From Anaerocolumna chitinilytica (GTDB lineage: Bacteria; Bacillota; Clostridia; Lachnospirales; Lachnospiraceae), in the NCBI RefSeq assembly GCF_014218355.1, contig NZ_AP023368.1, positions 5,519,501 to 5,583,500 of the forward strand: 64,000 bases of DNA. The letters run 5' to 3'. Under the pieces are notes generated by a model. The model did no database searches and had not been told where the DNA came from. It was given only the letters and a program-made list of their open reading frames with translations. Positions 16,247 through 25,834 of this stretch are shown in pieces. The stretch's first letter is position 1, and every line of letters starts with the position of its first letter. The position numbers and the translations under genes were made by a program.

Positions 16247-18067
16247 CTACTTTTTTTGTTCCTCTATTGTCTTTGCAAGTTCTGTTAGATACATCCACCG
16301 ATCCATCTTTTCTTCTAAGGCCACCTCAAGCTCCTCTTTCTCAGCCATCAGTGTATTCAATTTTGTATAGTCTGCAGATGCTTTTATAATCTCACCTTCC
16401 AGAGCTGCAATACGTTCTTCCAAAGAAGAGATATCGTCCTCAATGGTATCATATTCCCGCTGCTCTTTGTAGGAGAATTTTAATTTTGTTTGCTTTTCCC
16501 TGGATTTATAAGCTTCTCCGGCTTCTGTGCCTTTCACAGCCGGTGTTCTGGCTGCCTGAATCTTCTCTTCCGCTTCCTTTTCTTCTAATACTTTGTCCTT
16601 ATAATCAGAAAATCCACCCTCATATTGCCTGATTACACCACCCGGTTCAAAAGCAAAGATTCTCTCTGCCATCTTGTCGAGAAAATACCTGTCATGGGAC
16701 ACTGCCAGCACAATACCATCGTAGCTCTCCAGATAATCTTCCAGTATAGTAAGGGTGGTAATGTCAAGATCATTCGTAGGCTCATCCAGGATCAGAACAT
16801 TCGGTGCCTCCATAAGCACCTTAAGGAGATAAAGCCTTCGTCTCTCGCCCCCTGATAACTTGGAGATAAGGGAATACTGTAAACTTCCGGTAAATAAGAA
16901 TCTTTCAAGCATCTGGGAGGCTGTGGCGGTACCCTCGGCTGTCTCAATATATTCTGCCACACTTCTGATATAATCAATCACCTTCATATTCTGATCCATA
17001 TATTCGTTTTCCTGAGAGAAGTAGCCTATCTTTACTGTTTCTCCGGTTATGACGGTGCCTTCATCCGGCTGAAGGATTCCGGTTATGATTTTCAGCAATG
17101 TGGATTTTCCGCTGCCATTTGGGCCAACAATGCCTAGCCTGTCTCCTCTTAACATAATATATGTGAAATCCCGGAACAATACCTTATCGCCATATGACTT
17201 TGATACGTCATTAATTTCAATGGTCTTTTTACCAAGTCTTGAAGAAAACGCATTAATCTCAACCGCCTTATCCTCTTCTATCACTTTGCGGTTCTTAAGC
17301 TCTTCAAAACGCATGATATGAGCCTTTTGCTTTGTGGAACGAGCTCTGGCACCTCTCATCATCCATTCCAGGTCCATACGGTACAGACTCTTATTCTTCC
17401 GTTCCGTGGCAGCTTCCATATCTTCTCTGGCAGCTTTCAGTTCTAAGAACTTGGTGTAATTGGCATTGTAGGTATAGATAGAGCCTTTGTCAATCTCTAC
17501 AATCTTATTGGTTACCTTGTCCAGAAAGTATCTGTCATGGGTTACCATTAAAAAGGCTCCCTGGTATTTTCTTAAATAATCTTCCAGCCACTCTGCCATG
17601 GTATCGTCCAAGTGGTTGGTAGGCTCGTCCAACACCAGGATATCAGCTGGGGTCAGCAGAGTTCTTACCAGAGCTACTCTCTTTTTCTGCCCTCCTGATA
17701 AAGTAGACGTACTTCCTGATGCATCAGGAATGGAAAGCTTTAGAAGCATTGCTTTTGCTTCTCCTTCTAAATCCCGGTATTCTTCCTTTGCTTTTTTACC
17801 TTTGACCACATTTTCTAATATATTTAAACTCTCGTCAAATTCCGGTATCTGAGGCAGATATTCTATCCGTATGCTCTTTCCTTTGACAACTCCGCCTTCA
17901 TCAGGCTCTTCCAACCCGGCAATTATCTTGAGCAGGGTTGATTTTCCGGTACCATTAATGCCAATAACGCCGATTTTATCTCCTTCGTTAATACCAAGAG
18001 AGACTTTGTCAAATAGTATTTTATCTGTAAAGCTTTTGCTCATCTTTTCTACATTCAGCAGATTCAT
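16247..18067 (-). CDS. ABC-F family ATPase, Uup-like (606 aa)
   Basis: Two fused ABC ATPase domains without membrane segments, the hallmark of ABC-F proteins that act on the ribosome. Domain 1 has Walker A GINGTGKST and signature LSGGQKKR followed by LVLDEPTNHLDD; domain 2 has GPNGSGKST, LSGGERRR and LILDEPTNDLD. The interdomain P-site linker contains MMRGARARSTKQKAH. The C-terminal ~90 residues are a coiled coil as in Uup. Family members resolve stalled ribosomes or help assembly; a few protect against antibiotics, but this one has the housekeeping type of linker. The ATG at 18067 follows AAAGGAG; upstream in-frame codons to 18157 lack a ribosome binding site. Confidence 0.9.
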   Translation of the reverse strand: MNLLNVEKMSKSFTDKILFDKVSLGINEGDKIGVIGINGTGKSTLLKIIAGLEEPDEGGVVKGKSIRIEYLPQIPEFDESLNILENVVKGKKAKEEYRDLEGEAKAMLLKLSIPDASGSTSTLSGGQKKRVALVRTLLTPADILVLDEPTNHLDDTMAEWLEDYLRKYQGAFLMVTHDRYFLDKVTNKIVEIDKGSIYTYNANYTKFLELKAAREDMEAATERKNKSLYRMDLEWMMRGARARSTKQKAHIMRFEELKNRKVIEEDKAVEINAFSSRLGKKTIEINDVSKSYGDKVLFRDFTYIMLRGDRLGIVGPNGSGKSTLLKIITGILQPDEGTVITGETVKIGYFSQENEYMDQNMKVIDYIRSVAEYIETAEGTATASQMLERFLFTGSLQYSLISKLSGGERRRLYLLKVLMEAPNVLILDEPTNDLDITTLTILEDYLESYDGIVLAVSHDRYFLDKMAERIFAFEPGGVIRQYEGGFSDYKDKVLEEKEAEEKIQAARTPAVKGTEAGEAYKSREKQTKLKFSYKEQREYDTIEDDISSLEERIAALEGEIIKASADYTKLNTLMAEKEELEVALEEKMDRWMYLTELAKTIEEQKK

Positions 18068-18294
18068 TCCGATTAACTCCTTTGATATATTCAGTCTGCT
18101 ATAAAAGGATAGCATAAATCCTGACATTAGGAAAGTAAAAAATCTTTCTGTTAACATTTTGTGATTCTTATATTTCTTCTCTCAAATACCATTATCCAAG
18201 CCTTTTATTCACTATAATTACTCGTATAAATGGGTCATTGCGTGATTATTTATTGATAGTTCCAAAGATAAATTTTTCTTAATTTTAAATTTGG

Positions 18295-18341
18295 ACTACA
18301 ATATCTTGTGTGTTTGTGTTATAATATTACACAATATGGGT
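18295..18341 (+). promoter_or_regulatory. Probable NrdR boxes around the nrdD promoter
   Basis: Two NrdR-box-like sequences, ACTACAATATCTTGTGT (18295-18311) and TTACACAATATGGGT (18327-18341), share the ACAATAT core at a centre distance of 33 bp, about three helical turns as is usual for NrdR. A TATAAT at 18320-18325 lies between them. NrdR is the nucleotide-sensing repressor of ribonucleotide reductase genes. Confidence 0.55.
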
Positions 18342-18383
18342 CACGACCCAAACAAATACACTGCAAAGAAGGTTTTTATTCAA

Positions 18384-20504
18384 ATGATTAGAGTAGTTAA
18401 AAAGGATAATACAAAGGAAGAATTTAATGTACAAAAAGTCATCTGGGCAGTAGACAAATCTGCACAGCGCGCATTAATTAAATTTACAGAGGAAGAGCAT
18501 GATTTTATCTGTAGATTTGTTGAAGAAAAAGTTCTATCCATGAACAGGGAAGAGATATACATAGCCGAAATGCATAACATCGTTGAAGGCGCTCTGGAGA
18601 GGACCAACCCGGCTGTAGCCAAGAGTTACCGCGATTACCGCAATTACAAGCAGGATTTTGTACATATGTTAGATGAAGTCTACAAAAAAAGCCAGTCCAT
18701 TATGTATATCGGGGACAAGGAGAACAGTAATACCGACAGCGCACTGGTATCTACGAAAAGAAGTCTTATCTTCAATCAATTAAATAAAGAGCTCTACCAG
18801 AAATTCTTCCTTACCACTGAGGAATTACAGGCAGCAAGAGACGGTTATATCTATATTCATGATATGTCAGCAAGAAGAGATACTATGAACTGCTGTCTGT
18901 TCGATGTAAAAAGTGTTCTGGAGGGCGGCTTCGAGATGGGGAATCTCTGGTACAACGAGCCGAAGACCTTGAATGTAGCATTTGACGTCATCGGAGATAT
19001 TGTACTTAGTGCAGCAAGCCAGCAGTATGGCGGCTTTACCGTTCCAAGTGTGGACCTGTTACTTGAGCCTTATGCAGAAAAATCCTACAAGCTCTTATAT
19101 GAAAAATATCTTTTCCTTGGAATCCCCTCAGAAAGAGCCGAAGAAGAAGCTCTTCATGACGTAAAGATAGATTTCGAACAAGGTTTCCAGGGTTGGGAAT
19201 ACAAATTCAACACAGTTGCCTCCAGCCGCGGCGATTATCCCTTTATAACTGTTACCGCAGGAACCGGCACCGGGCGCTTTGCCAAAATGGCTTCCATCGC
19301 ACTTTTAGATGTCCGCAGAAAAGGGCAGGGCAAAAAGGAATGCAAGAAGCCGGTGCTCTTTCCCAAGATTGTATTTCTTTATGATGAGAATCTTCATGGA
19401 GAAGGCTGTGAGTTAGAGGAGGTATTTGAAGCCGGTATCCGCTGTTCCAGTAAGACTATGTACCCTGACTGGTTAAGTCTAACAGGGGAGGGGTATGTTC
19501 CCAGTATGTATAAAAAATACGGACAGATTATTAGTCCCATGGGCTGCAGAGCTTTCCTTTCACCCTGGTATAAAGAAGGGGGCATGTATCCCGCAAATGA
19601 AGAAGATACTCCTGTCTTTACCGGTCGTTTTAATATCGGTGCCGTAAGTCTTCATCTTCCTATGATTTTAGCAAAGGCAAGACAGGAAGGAAAGGATTTT
19701 TATGAGGTGTTAGATTATTACCTGGGCTTAATCCGTAAGCTTCACCTTCGTACCTACGATTATCTGGGAGAGCTTCGTGCCTCCACCAATCCTCTCGCTT
19801 ACTGCGAAGGTGGTTTTTATGGCGGACATTTAGGAATTCATGATAAGATAAAACCTTTACTGGATGCCGCTACCGCATCCTTTGGAATTACGGCTTTAAA
19901 CGAACTGCAGCAGTTATACAATAAGAAATCCCTGGCAGAAGACGGAACCTTTGCCATTGAAGTATTAGCTTATATAAATGATAAGATTAATCAGTTTAAA
20001 GACGAAGACCACCGCTTATATGCAATATACGGCACTCCCGCTGAAAGTCTGTGCGGACTGCAGGTACAGCAGTTTCGAAAGAAATACGGCCTTATTGAAA
20101 ATGTATCCGACAGAGAATATGTCAGCAATAGTTTTCACTGCCATGTAACAGAAGAAATTACACCTATTCAGAAACAGGATCTGGAGAACCGCTTCTGGAA
20201 CCTTTCCAATGGCGGTAAGATTCAGTATGTGAAATACCCAATTGACTACAATACCAATGCGATAAAAGCTTTGATACGACGTTCTATGGAAATGGGCTTA
20301 TATGAAGGTGTTAATATTTCTCTCGCTTACTGTGATGACTGCGGACATCAGGAGCTGGAAATGGATGTATGCCCGAAATGCGGCAGCTCCAACTTAACCA
20401 AGATTGACCGTATGAACGGCTATCTCTCCTACTCAAGAGTTAAGGGAGACACCCGTCTGAATGCTGCAAAGATGGCAGAAATCAAGGAAAGGAAAAGCAT
20501 GTAA
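18384..20504 (+). CDS. nrdD: Anaerobic (class III) ribonucleoside-triphosphate reductase
   Basis: Glycyl-radical enzyme that makes dNTPs from NTPs in the absence of oxygen. It starts with an ATP-cone (VVKKDNTKEEFNVQKVIWAVD) that senses ATP/dATP. The zinc site near the C-terminus is CDDCGH ... CPKCGS, and the glycyl radical loop is RMNGYL around residue 679, followed by the RLNAAK tail. The length of 706 aa is normal. The ATG at 18384 begins the conserved MIRVVKKDN; its ribosome binding site (AAGAAGG) is unusually far, about 11 bases. In-frame codons upstream to 18291 lie in the promoter region and are not expected to be translated. Forms an operon with nrdG, whose start overlaps its stop. Confidence 0.95.
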   Translation: MIRVVKKDNTKEEFNVQKVIWAVDKSAQRALIKFTEEEHDFICRFVEEKVLSMNREEIYIAEMHNIVEGALERTNPAVAKSYRDYRNYKQDFVHMLDEVYKKSQSIMYIGDKENSNTDSALVSTKRSLIFNQLNKELYQKFFLTTEELQAARDGYIYIHDMSARRDTMNCCLFDVKSVLEGGFEMGNLWYNEPKTLNVAFDVIGDIVLSAASQQYGGFTVPSVDLLLEPYAEKSYKLLYEKYLFLGIPSERAEEEALHDVKIDFEQGFQGWEYKFNTVASSRGDYPFITVTAGTGTGRFAKMASIALLDVRRKGQGKKECKKPVLFPKIVFLYDENLHGEGCELEEVFEAGIRCSSKTMYPDWLSLTGEGYVPSMYKKYGQIISPMGCRAFLSPWYKEGGMYPANEEDTPVFTGRFNIGAVSLHLPMILAKARQEGKDFYEVLDYYLGLIRKLHLRTYDYLGELRASTNPLAYCEGGFYGGHLGIHDKIKPLLDAATASFGITALNELQQLYNKKSLAEDGTFAIEVLAYINDKINQFKDEDHRLYAIYGTPAESLCGLQVQQFRKKYGLIENVSDREYVSNSFHCHVTEEITPIQKQDLENRFWNLSNGGKIQYVKYPIDYNTNAIKALIRRSMEMGLYEGVNISLAYCDDCGHQELEMDVCPKCGSSNLTKIDRMNGYLSYSRVKGDTRLNAAKMAEIKERKSM

Positions 20505-20992
20505 TGCGCTATCATAACATAACCAAAGACGATATGCTTAACGGAACCGGCCTTCGAGTGGTATTATGGGTAGCCGGCTGCAATCACGGCTGTAAGGGCT
20601 GCCAAAATCCTGTAACCTGGGATATCTGCGGAGGACTGCCCTTTGATGAAGCTGCAAAAGAAGAAATCTTTGCAGAATTAAGAAAGCCCTACATAGAAGG
20701 CATTACTTTCTCCGGCGGAGACCCGCTGCATCCTGAGAATCGAAAGGATGTAGAAAAGCTGATTACAGAAATAAGCTTGAAATTCCCGAATAAGAATATC
20801 TGGCTTTACACAGGCTTTTCCTGGGATGAAGTAAAATATCTTCCTCTTATGGATAAGCTGGACATACTAGTGGATGGAAGATTTATAGAAGCGCTCAAAG
20901 ATACGAAGCTTTATTGGAGAGGCAGCAGCAATCAGAAGGTTATTAATGTAAAAGAGTCATTGGCAAAGAACACCTTGGTTACTATTGTCTAG
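20504..20992 (+). CDS. nrdG: Anaerobic ribonucleotide reductase activating protein
   Basis: Radical SAM activase that places the glycyl radical on NrdD. The cluster motif GCNHGCKGCQNP (CxxxCxxC) is at residues 25-36, followed by GITFSGGDPL. At 162 aa it is the short classical NrdG. The start ATG overlaps the nrdD stop in TAATG, implying translational coupling. Regulation should be through the NrdR boxes upstream of nrdD. Confidence 0.95.
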   Translation: MRYHNITKDDMLNGTGLRVVLWVAGCNHGCKGCQNPVTWDICGGLPFDEAAKEEIFAELRKPYIEGITFSGGDPLHPENRKDVEKLITEISLKFPNKNIWLYTGFSWDEVKYLPLMDKLDILVDGRFIEALKDTKLYWRGSSNQKVINVKESLAKNTLVTIV

Positions 20993-21002
20993 GTGAATAA
21001 AT

Positions 21003-21632
21003 ATGAACTTAGAGGAGTATCTTAAGAATCCTTGCGGTGTAAGCTCCATTCCTTATTGGAAAGCTCAGAGGATAAATCCTCCCCCAAATATGCGAATTGT
21101 CCATGACCGCGTATTTTCAAAAGATTTATTTCCAGATTATGAAGACACAGACTATTTTCGGTTGTTTCATACTTTGGAACATATAAATGAAACTGTACTT
21201 GCAACAGAGTTCTCTATAGATATAATACCTCAAGAGAAATACCCATATCTGGCAGAGCTAATCAATCTTTCCTATAAGCATCTTGGTATTGAGGTTGATA
21301 TATCACAGATTGAAGAATGGACAAAAACTGAAGTCTATGTTCCGCAATTATGGTTAGCCCTCTATAGTGGGAATAAAATGGTCGGCTCTATCATTGCAGA
21401 TTATGACTCTACAGCAAAAGAAGGAATTATAGAATGGCTCCAAGTCTTACCGGAATACAGAGGTCAGGGCCTTGCAAGTGTTCTATTAAATAAATGTCTT
21501 GGTAAGATGCAAAGAATTGCTGATTTCGTAACAGTATCCGGGCTAAGAAGTAATATTACAAATCCTGAATCTGTTTATCGAAAAAGTGGATTTACTGGAG
21601 ACGATATATGGCACATCTTAATTGAAAGGTGA
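21003..21632 (+). CDS. GNAT N-acetyltransferase (209 aa)
   Basis: GNAT-fold acetyltransferase. The acetyl-CoA loop is visible as PEYRGQGLASVLLNKCL (consensus Q/RxxGxA/G) about residues 157-173, followed by GLRSNITNPESVYRKSGF, the usual C-terminal motif. The N-terminal 60 residues (NLEEYLKNPCGVSSIPYWK) are a short extension of unknown role. It begins 10 bp after nrdG with AGGTG as the site and is probably cotranscribed with nrdDG, but a functional link is not evident. Confidence 0.8.
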   Translation: MNLEEYLKNPCGVSSIPYWKAQRINPPPNMRIVHDRVFSKDLFPDYEDTDYFRLFHTLEHINETVLATEFSIDIIPQEKYPYLAELINLSYKHLGIEVDISQIEEWTKTEVYVPQLWLALYSGNKMVGSIIADYDSTAKEGIIEWLQVLPEYRGQGLASVLLNKCLGKMQRIADFVTVSGLRSNITNPESVYRKSGFTGDDIWHILIER

Positions 21633-21658
21633 CCTTTGAGAAGATATGTTCACGTCAA

Positions 21659-21696
21659 TAAACCTTCCAACTGATTTTTTGTTGGAAGGTTTTTAT
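21659..21696 (+). terminator. Intrinsic terminator of the nrdD-nrdG-acetyltransferase operon
   Basis: AAACCTTCCAAC and GTTGGAAGGTTT form a 12-bp stem with a T-rich loop and the tail TTTATTTATTT. Confidence 0.85.
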
Positions 21697-21790
21697 TTAT
21701 TTACATTAGAGGATGATAGTTCAATAAACAAATGTTTATTAATCTATAATTATATCTAAGCATCAAAAGCCCTCTTTCAATATATTTACA

Positions 21791-21886
21791 GGCAAATTAC
21801 ACAAAGCAGAAAGAACGAATGCGCCTTGGAACCAGCAAATGCGATTTAAAATCATCGCAGAGTCTTTCTGCTTTGTGTAATTTGCC
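21791..21886 (-). repeat. Palindromic repeat element, copy 1 (two internal units)
   Basis: Perfect 24-bp terminal arms at 21791-21814 and 21863-21886 (outer GGCAAATTAC, inner GCAGAAAGA). On the minus strand the interior holds GACTCTGCG, then TCGCATTTGCTGG and TTCCAAGGCGCATTCG. The interior and the inner arm match the element at 54296-54432, which has four 20-bp units; the outer arm sequence differs between copies. No gene is encoded. It lies between the convergent ends of the acetyltransferase and PPi-PFK genes. Confidence 0.8.
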
Positions 21887-21950
21887 GTCCCTTTGAAAAA
21901 GACTGCCCTTTTCGCTCCGTTTATAAATATAGATATTTATATCCCACTTA

Positions 21951-23195
21951 TCAATCACAGATATAATCCAGATGTTTCGGTAATCCATTAACCATCACCG
22001 GCATTACCTCACCCATAATTAACGGTCTGGCATAACGGATAAATTCTTCCTTCATTCCGTCATCCCCTTCGTTAATCCAGTTCATGGGTACCTTTTTCTC
22101 CATATTCGCAATCTGCTTGATATTGTGAGTCTCATAAGTGCAAAGGTAAGGAGAATCCGAAACCCTTTTGATAACAGCCATTTCTCCGGTCACACCTTTT
22201 GCCGCCGCCATCACACCTCTTCTGCCGACTTCAAAGGCTTCTTCAATATCTGTATGAGAGGCTATGTGAGATGCACATCTTTGTAACGTATTGAGCTCAA
22301 CCGCTCTCGTCTTACAGCCAAGTTCCTTCTTTGCCAAGGCAGACAGATAGGCTCCCGCACCTGTTAGCATGGTGTGCCCGAACTCGTCCACATAGAAATC
22401 CTTATCGGAAAGCTCACAGACAAATCTACCATCTGCCAGGTGAATTCCCTCTGAAACTGCAATCACAAGAGATTGCTTTTGTTCCTGCAAAGCTGCGATA
22501 TCCTTTAAAAATACCTCTTTATCAAAGTTTTTTTCCGGAAGATAAATACGGTCCGCACCTTCACAGTCATTTCCCTTTGCCAGAGCTGCCGCCGCTGTCA
22601 GCCAGCCGGCATGCCTGCCCATAATTTCGATAATGGTCAGGTTCTTCTGGTTGTACACCAGACTGTCTCTGATAATCTCCTTGGTGGCAGATGCTATAAA
22701 CTTCGCAGCACTTCCATACCCGGGTGTATGGTCCGTTATCTCAAGGTCATTGTCTATGGTTTTGGGGATTCCGATAAAACGTATAGGGCTTCCCTTAAGT
22801 TCCCCATATTCTGAAAGCTTTCTTATAGTATCCATAGAATCATTGCCGCCGATATAGAAAAAAGCAGCGATGTTCTGTTCCTTTAATATTTCAAATAATC
22901 TATCATAATCTTTTGGATCCTTCTTATAATCCGGCAGTTTGTAACGGCAGGACCCAAGATAGGCCGCTGGTGTTCTCTTTAACAGCTCCAAATCCAAATC
23001 ACAGGTTATCTTTTCCGACAGATCAACCAGCTTCCCTTCTAAAAGTCCCTGGATTCCGTGAAGCATTCCAAGTACCTTTCCAGCTCCCAATTCTCTTCCT
23101 CCCTGATAAACGCCTGCAAGGCTGGAATTGATGGCTGCAGTGGGACCGCCTGATTGTCCTACAATGATATTGCCTGTTATCTTCTCTGAATGCAT
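21951..23195 (-). CDS. pfp: 6-phosphofructokinase, probably PPi-dependent
   Basis: Phosphofructokinase family, 414 aa. The substrate loop reads IPKTIDNDL (Lys where ATP enzymes have Gly in PGTIDND) and the phosphoryl-donor loop reads GGNDSMDT rather than the ATP-type GGDGS, both features of pyrophosphate-dependent enzymes. EIMGRHAGWLTAAAALA follows. It would phosphorylate fructose-6-phosphate reversibly with PPi, saving ATP in glycolysis, in line with anaerobic clostridia. The ATG at 23195 (MHSEKITGN) follows GGAGG at nine bases; the longer frame to 23219 lacks a site. Exact donor specificity cannot be settled from sequence alone. Confidence 0.85.
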   Translation of the reverse strand: MHSEKITGNIIVGQSGGPTAAINSSLAGVYQGGRELGAGKVLGMLHGIQGLLEGKLVDLSEKITCDLDLELLKRTPAAYLGSCRYKLPDYKKDPKDYDRLFEILKEQNIAAFFYIGGNDSMDTIRKLSEYGELKGSPIRFIGIPKTIDNDLEITDHTPGYGSAAKFIASATKEIIRDSLVYNQKNLTIIEIMGRHAGWLTAAAALAKGNDCEGADRIYLPEKNFDKEVFLKDIAALQEQKQSLVIAVSEGIHLADGRFVCELSDKDFYVDEFGHTMLTGAGAYLSALAKKELGCKTRAVELNTLQRCASHIASHTDIEEAFEVGRRGVMAAAKGVTGEMAVIKRVSDSPYLCTYETHNIKQIANMEKKVPMNWINEGDDGMKEEFIRYARPLIMGEVMPVMVNGLPKHLDYICD

Positions 23196-23361
23196 TATAC
23201 TAATCCTCCATGTCGTCAACGCTGTGTGAAATGTTTATTTCACGCCATCCCCATCTAAACTTGGGCTTTGACCTATCATCTGACTTCGCAGTCAAAGATA
23301 TCATCCCATGGAAGATATGTCAATACGAAAAACCAAATTTCGACATTATCTACTGACTAAA

Positions 23362-24243
23362 CTAATCCCTGCCTTTGTTCTGCTTTTCGTATATTATGTT
23401 ACTTAGTGCGGCAAAATCCGTTAATGTGAGTGCCTCTCCTCTGATGCTGGGAGAAAAGTTAAGGTCCGTAATCGCTTCCGTAATTAGCTCTTTTGAAAGC
23501 TTTATTTCAGCATTATTGTTAAGACCGTTGGCCAGTGTCTTCCGCCTTTGGTTAAAGGAGGCACGTATCAACTTAAATAAAAGACTTTCATCTTTTATGG
23601 ACACCGGATTTTCCTCATGAAGCGTAAGTCTGATTACCGCAGATCCTACATTAGGCCTTGGCATAAAACAATTTGGAGGTACGTTTGCCGCAATATAAGG
23701 TTTGGCATAATACTGAACCGCTAAGGACAGCGCTCCATAATCTTTGCTGCCGGGGCCTGCCTGCATCCTGTCTGCAACCTCTTTCTGCACCATAACGGTT
23801 ATATTGGCAACCGGAACATGGGCTTCAAAAAGTCCCATGATAATTGGTGTTGTGATATAATAGGGAAGATTTGCCACAATCTTAATGGGCCTTCCTCCAT
23901 TTCTTTCCTGTACCAGCTTGTTCAAATCAACTTTTAGAATGTCCTCGTTTAAGATAGTAACATTCTCGTAGGCAGAAAGAGTATCCCCCAGAATAGGTAT
24001 CAGGTTCTTATCAATCTCCACCGCAACCACTTCTCTGGCTGCTTCACACAGATATTGGGTAAGTGTTCCGATGCCCGGCCCAATTTCGACTACCAGATCT
24101 TCTTTTGTTACCTCTGCTGCCTTAATGATTTTCTCCAGAACATGGGTATCAATCAAAAAATTCTGCCCGTATTTCTTTTGAAAAATAAAGTGATATTTAT
24201 TCAGTATTTCAATTGTTTCCTTTGGATTCCCAAGTGTTGCCAT
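23362..24243 (-). CDS. rsmA: 16S rRNA (A1518/A1519-N6,N6)-dimethyltransferase
   Basis: KsgA/Dim1 family methyltransferase that dimethylates two adjacent adenines in helix 45 of 16S rRNA; loss gives kasugamycin resistance. Motif I is VVEIGPGIGTLTQYL, and motif IV is NLPYYITTPI, the N-L/P-P-Y signature. The N-terminal FQKKYGQNFLID and the C-terminal FNQRRKTLANGL are typical. Full length at 293 aa. It follows tatD on the same strand, as in B. subtilis where only two genes separate them. Confidence 0.95.
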   Translation of the reverse strand: MATLGNPKETIEILNKYHFIFQKKYGQNFLIDTHVLEKIIKAAEVTKEDLVVEIGPGIGTLTQYLCEAAREVVAVEIDKNLIPILGDTLSAYENVTILNEDILKVDLNKLVQERNGGRPIKIVANLPYYITTPIIMGLFEAHVPVANITVMVQKEVADRMQAGPGSKDYGALSLAVQYYAKPYIAANVPPNCFMPRPNVGSAVIRLTLHEENPVSIKDESLLFKLIRASFNQRRKTLANGLNNNAEIKLSKELITEAITDLNFSPSIRGEALTLTDFAALSNIIYEKQNKGRD

Positions 24244-24337
24244 CCATTCTTCCTTTCTGTCTCCACTTCCGGTATGCTTTTATATATTACAGGAAGTACT
24301 TTTCTCTCTCTTCTTTTCACATCATCGAAAGCATCTA

Positions 24338-25111
24338 TTATTTCTCGATTATTCGATATACAGCCCTGGCATTCTGTTCCGTAACTTTAAGCACTGTTTC
24401 ATAATCCAGGCCTTTTATTTCAGCAATTTTTTGTGCCACATAAGTTAAGTTTAACGAGGAATTTCTCTTGCCACGGTTTGGTTCCGGTGCCAGATAAGGG
24501 GAATCTGTCTCTAATACCAGACTTTCCATGGGTGCATATTCTACTACTTCCTTTAATTTCTTAGCGTTTTTAAAGGTAAGCACTCCACCGATACCCAGAT
24601 AGAAGCCCATATCAATATAGGCCTTTGCCATCTCTTTTGAGTAAGAAAAGCAGTGGATAATTCCTCCCACTGACGCTAAATTACTGCTTTGTATCATTCT
24701 AAGCGTATCTTCCGCGGCATCTCTGCTATGAATTACCGCAGGCAGATTTACTTCCTTTGCAAGTTCCATCTGCTGTAAAAACCATCTTTTCTGTATATCC
24801 CTATCCGGAGTGTCCCAGTAATAATCAAGACCTATCTCACCTATTGCAACTACCTTCGGATTTATCGCATTTTCCTTTAGCCATGTAAAGTTCTCTTCCG
24901 TCAGCTCTGCTGTCTCACTTGGATGTACACCAATAGCTGCATAAATGAACGGATACTTCTCTGCCAACGCCAAAGATGCCCTGGAGCTTTCAAGACTCGC
25001 TCCTATGTTTACCACACAGCCAATTCCTTCCTTGGAGAAACTATCAATTAATTCCTCTCTATCGTCATTGAATGCTTCATCATCATAATGTGCATGGGTT
25101 TCAAATATCAT
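24338..25111 (-). CDS. tatD: TatD family hydrolase (DNase)
   Basis: Metal-dependent hydrolase with TIM-barrel fold; family members are 3'-5' exo-DNases (YabD in B. subtilis). Metal ligands are seen in FETHAHYDDEAF at the N-terminus, GEIGLDYYWD, HSRDAAEDT, HCFSYS, and ETDSPYLAPEPNRGKRN near the C-terminus. Length 257 aa is normal. The ATG at 25111 is chosen because GAGG lies five bases upstream; the extra 15 codons upstream have no support. Probably cotranscribed with rsmA. Confidence 0.93.
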   Translation of the reverse strand: MIFETHAHYDDEAFNDDREELIDSFSKEGIGCVVNIGASLESSRASLALAEKYPFIYAAIGVHPSETAELTEENFTWLKENAINPKVVAIGEIGLDYYWDTPDRDIQKRWFLQQMELAKEVNLPAVIHSRDAAEDTLRMIQSSNLASVGGIIHCFSYSKEMAKAYIDMGFYLGIGGVLTFKNAKKLKEVVEYAPMESLVLETDSPYLAPEPNRGKRNSSLNLTYVAQKIAEIKGLDYETVLKVTEQNARAVYRIIEK

Positions 25112-25156
25112 AACAACCTCTTTTCTGAATATCCGCTGTAATCTATTCATCATCAA

Positions 25157-25594
25157 GTCTTCGTCAAGCTCTACCTTACTCTCTGTTGATATAGCTGAAC
25201 AGAGGAATTTGACTCATAAGTGTAAGTCTTAAACACCATTTTTTTATTTTTTCAATTTTTACCTGATGCTAATTTAATACAAAATCAAATCCTGTATTCC
25301 TATCTTTCAATAATTTATACAGGTAAAATCTAACATGGCTTACGTTAGAATTCCATTTAGACATTATAAGTGATATTCTATCAGTTTGTCCAATGGTTTC
25401 TTCCATATTAGTCAGTCATTTCCTTGTCTATCTGTATTTACCTGAATCTTATTGCTCCCAGGAGAAAAACTATAATGAAAGAACATTTTTGTTCTTTTCA
25501 TAACCAAAATACCTTTTAAAACCGTCAACACCTTTTAAATAATAAAACAGGATTAGTATATGCTGATTTTATTATTTTAAGAAAGGAGTCTACT
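25157..25594. other. 438-bp divergent intergenic region between tatD and cotJA
   Basis: AT-rich and non-coding in every frame that I checked. It contains a hairpin ATGAAAGAACA/TGTTCTTTTCAT at about 25474-25501, and a weak sigma-E-like pair (ATAATA at 25539-25544 and TATATGCT at 25557-25564) before cotJA. I see no confident promoter for tatD. Confidence 0.4.
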
Positions 25595-25834
25595 ATGAAC
25601 ACACCACAGGCAAAATTAAATATCATGCCAAAAGATACACCAATTGAAGGGATTCCAGTTCTTCCCTGTGACAATCAGGAAGCAGATATACCTGAAACAA
25701 TGCCACTTGCCATGGTAACAATAAAAAAACAGTGTTTTAAAGATTTATACGAACCGGCTCAGGGCCTTCAGGCCGGAACCATCTTTAAAGAATACGAGCT
25801 ATCTTTTTACGGAACAGGAGGTGCCTTACTATGA
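25595..25834 (+). CDS. cotJA: Spore coat associated protein CotJA (79 aa)
   Basis: Small spore-coat protein of the CotJ complex. The central MPLAMVTIKKQCFKDLYEPAQGL is the conserved block of the family, and the C-terminal IFKEYELSF leads to GKG-like GTGG. First gene of the three-gene cotJ operon, with AAGGAG nine bases before the ATG. Mother-cell sigma-E control is known in Bacillus; the sigma-E-like pair upstream here is weak. Confidence 0.92.
   Translation: MNTPQAKLNIMPKDTPIEGIPVLPCDNQEADIPETMPLAMVTIKKQCFKDLYEPAQGLQAGTIFKEYELSFYGTGGALL

Noticed and set aside
21797..21988. 63-residue minus-strand open frame after the phosphofructokinase gene
   Set aside because: It runs through the palindromic repeat element and has no coding signal of its own.
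23265..23302. Inverted repeat CTTTGAC/GTCAAAG between rsmA and pfp genes
   Set aside because: Only seven base pairs, no T-tract, and no related copies seen; could be chance.
25539..25564. Sigma-E promoter of the cotJ operon
   Set aside because: The -35-like ATAATA and -10-like TATATGCT have a 12-bp spacer and two -10 mismatches, too weak to call although sigma-E control is expected.
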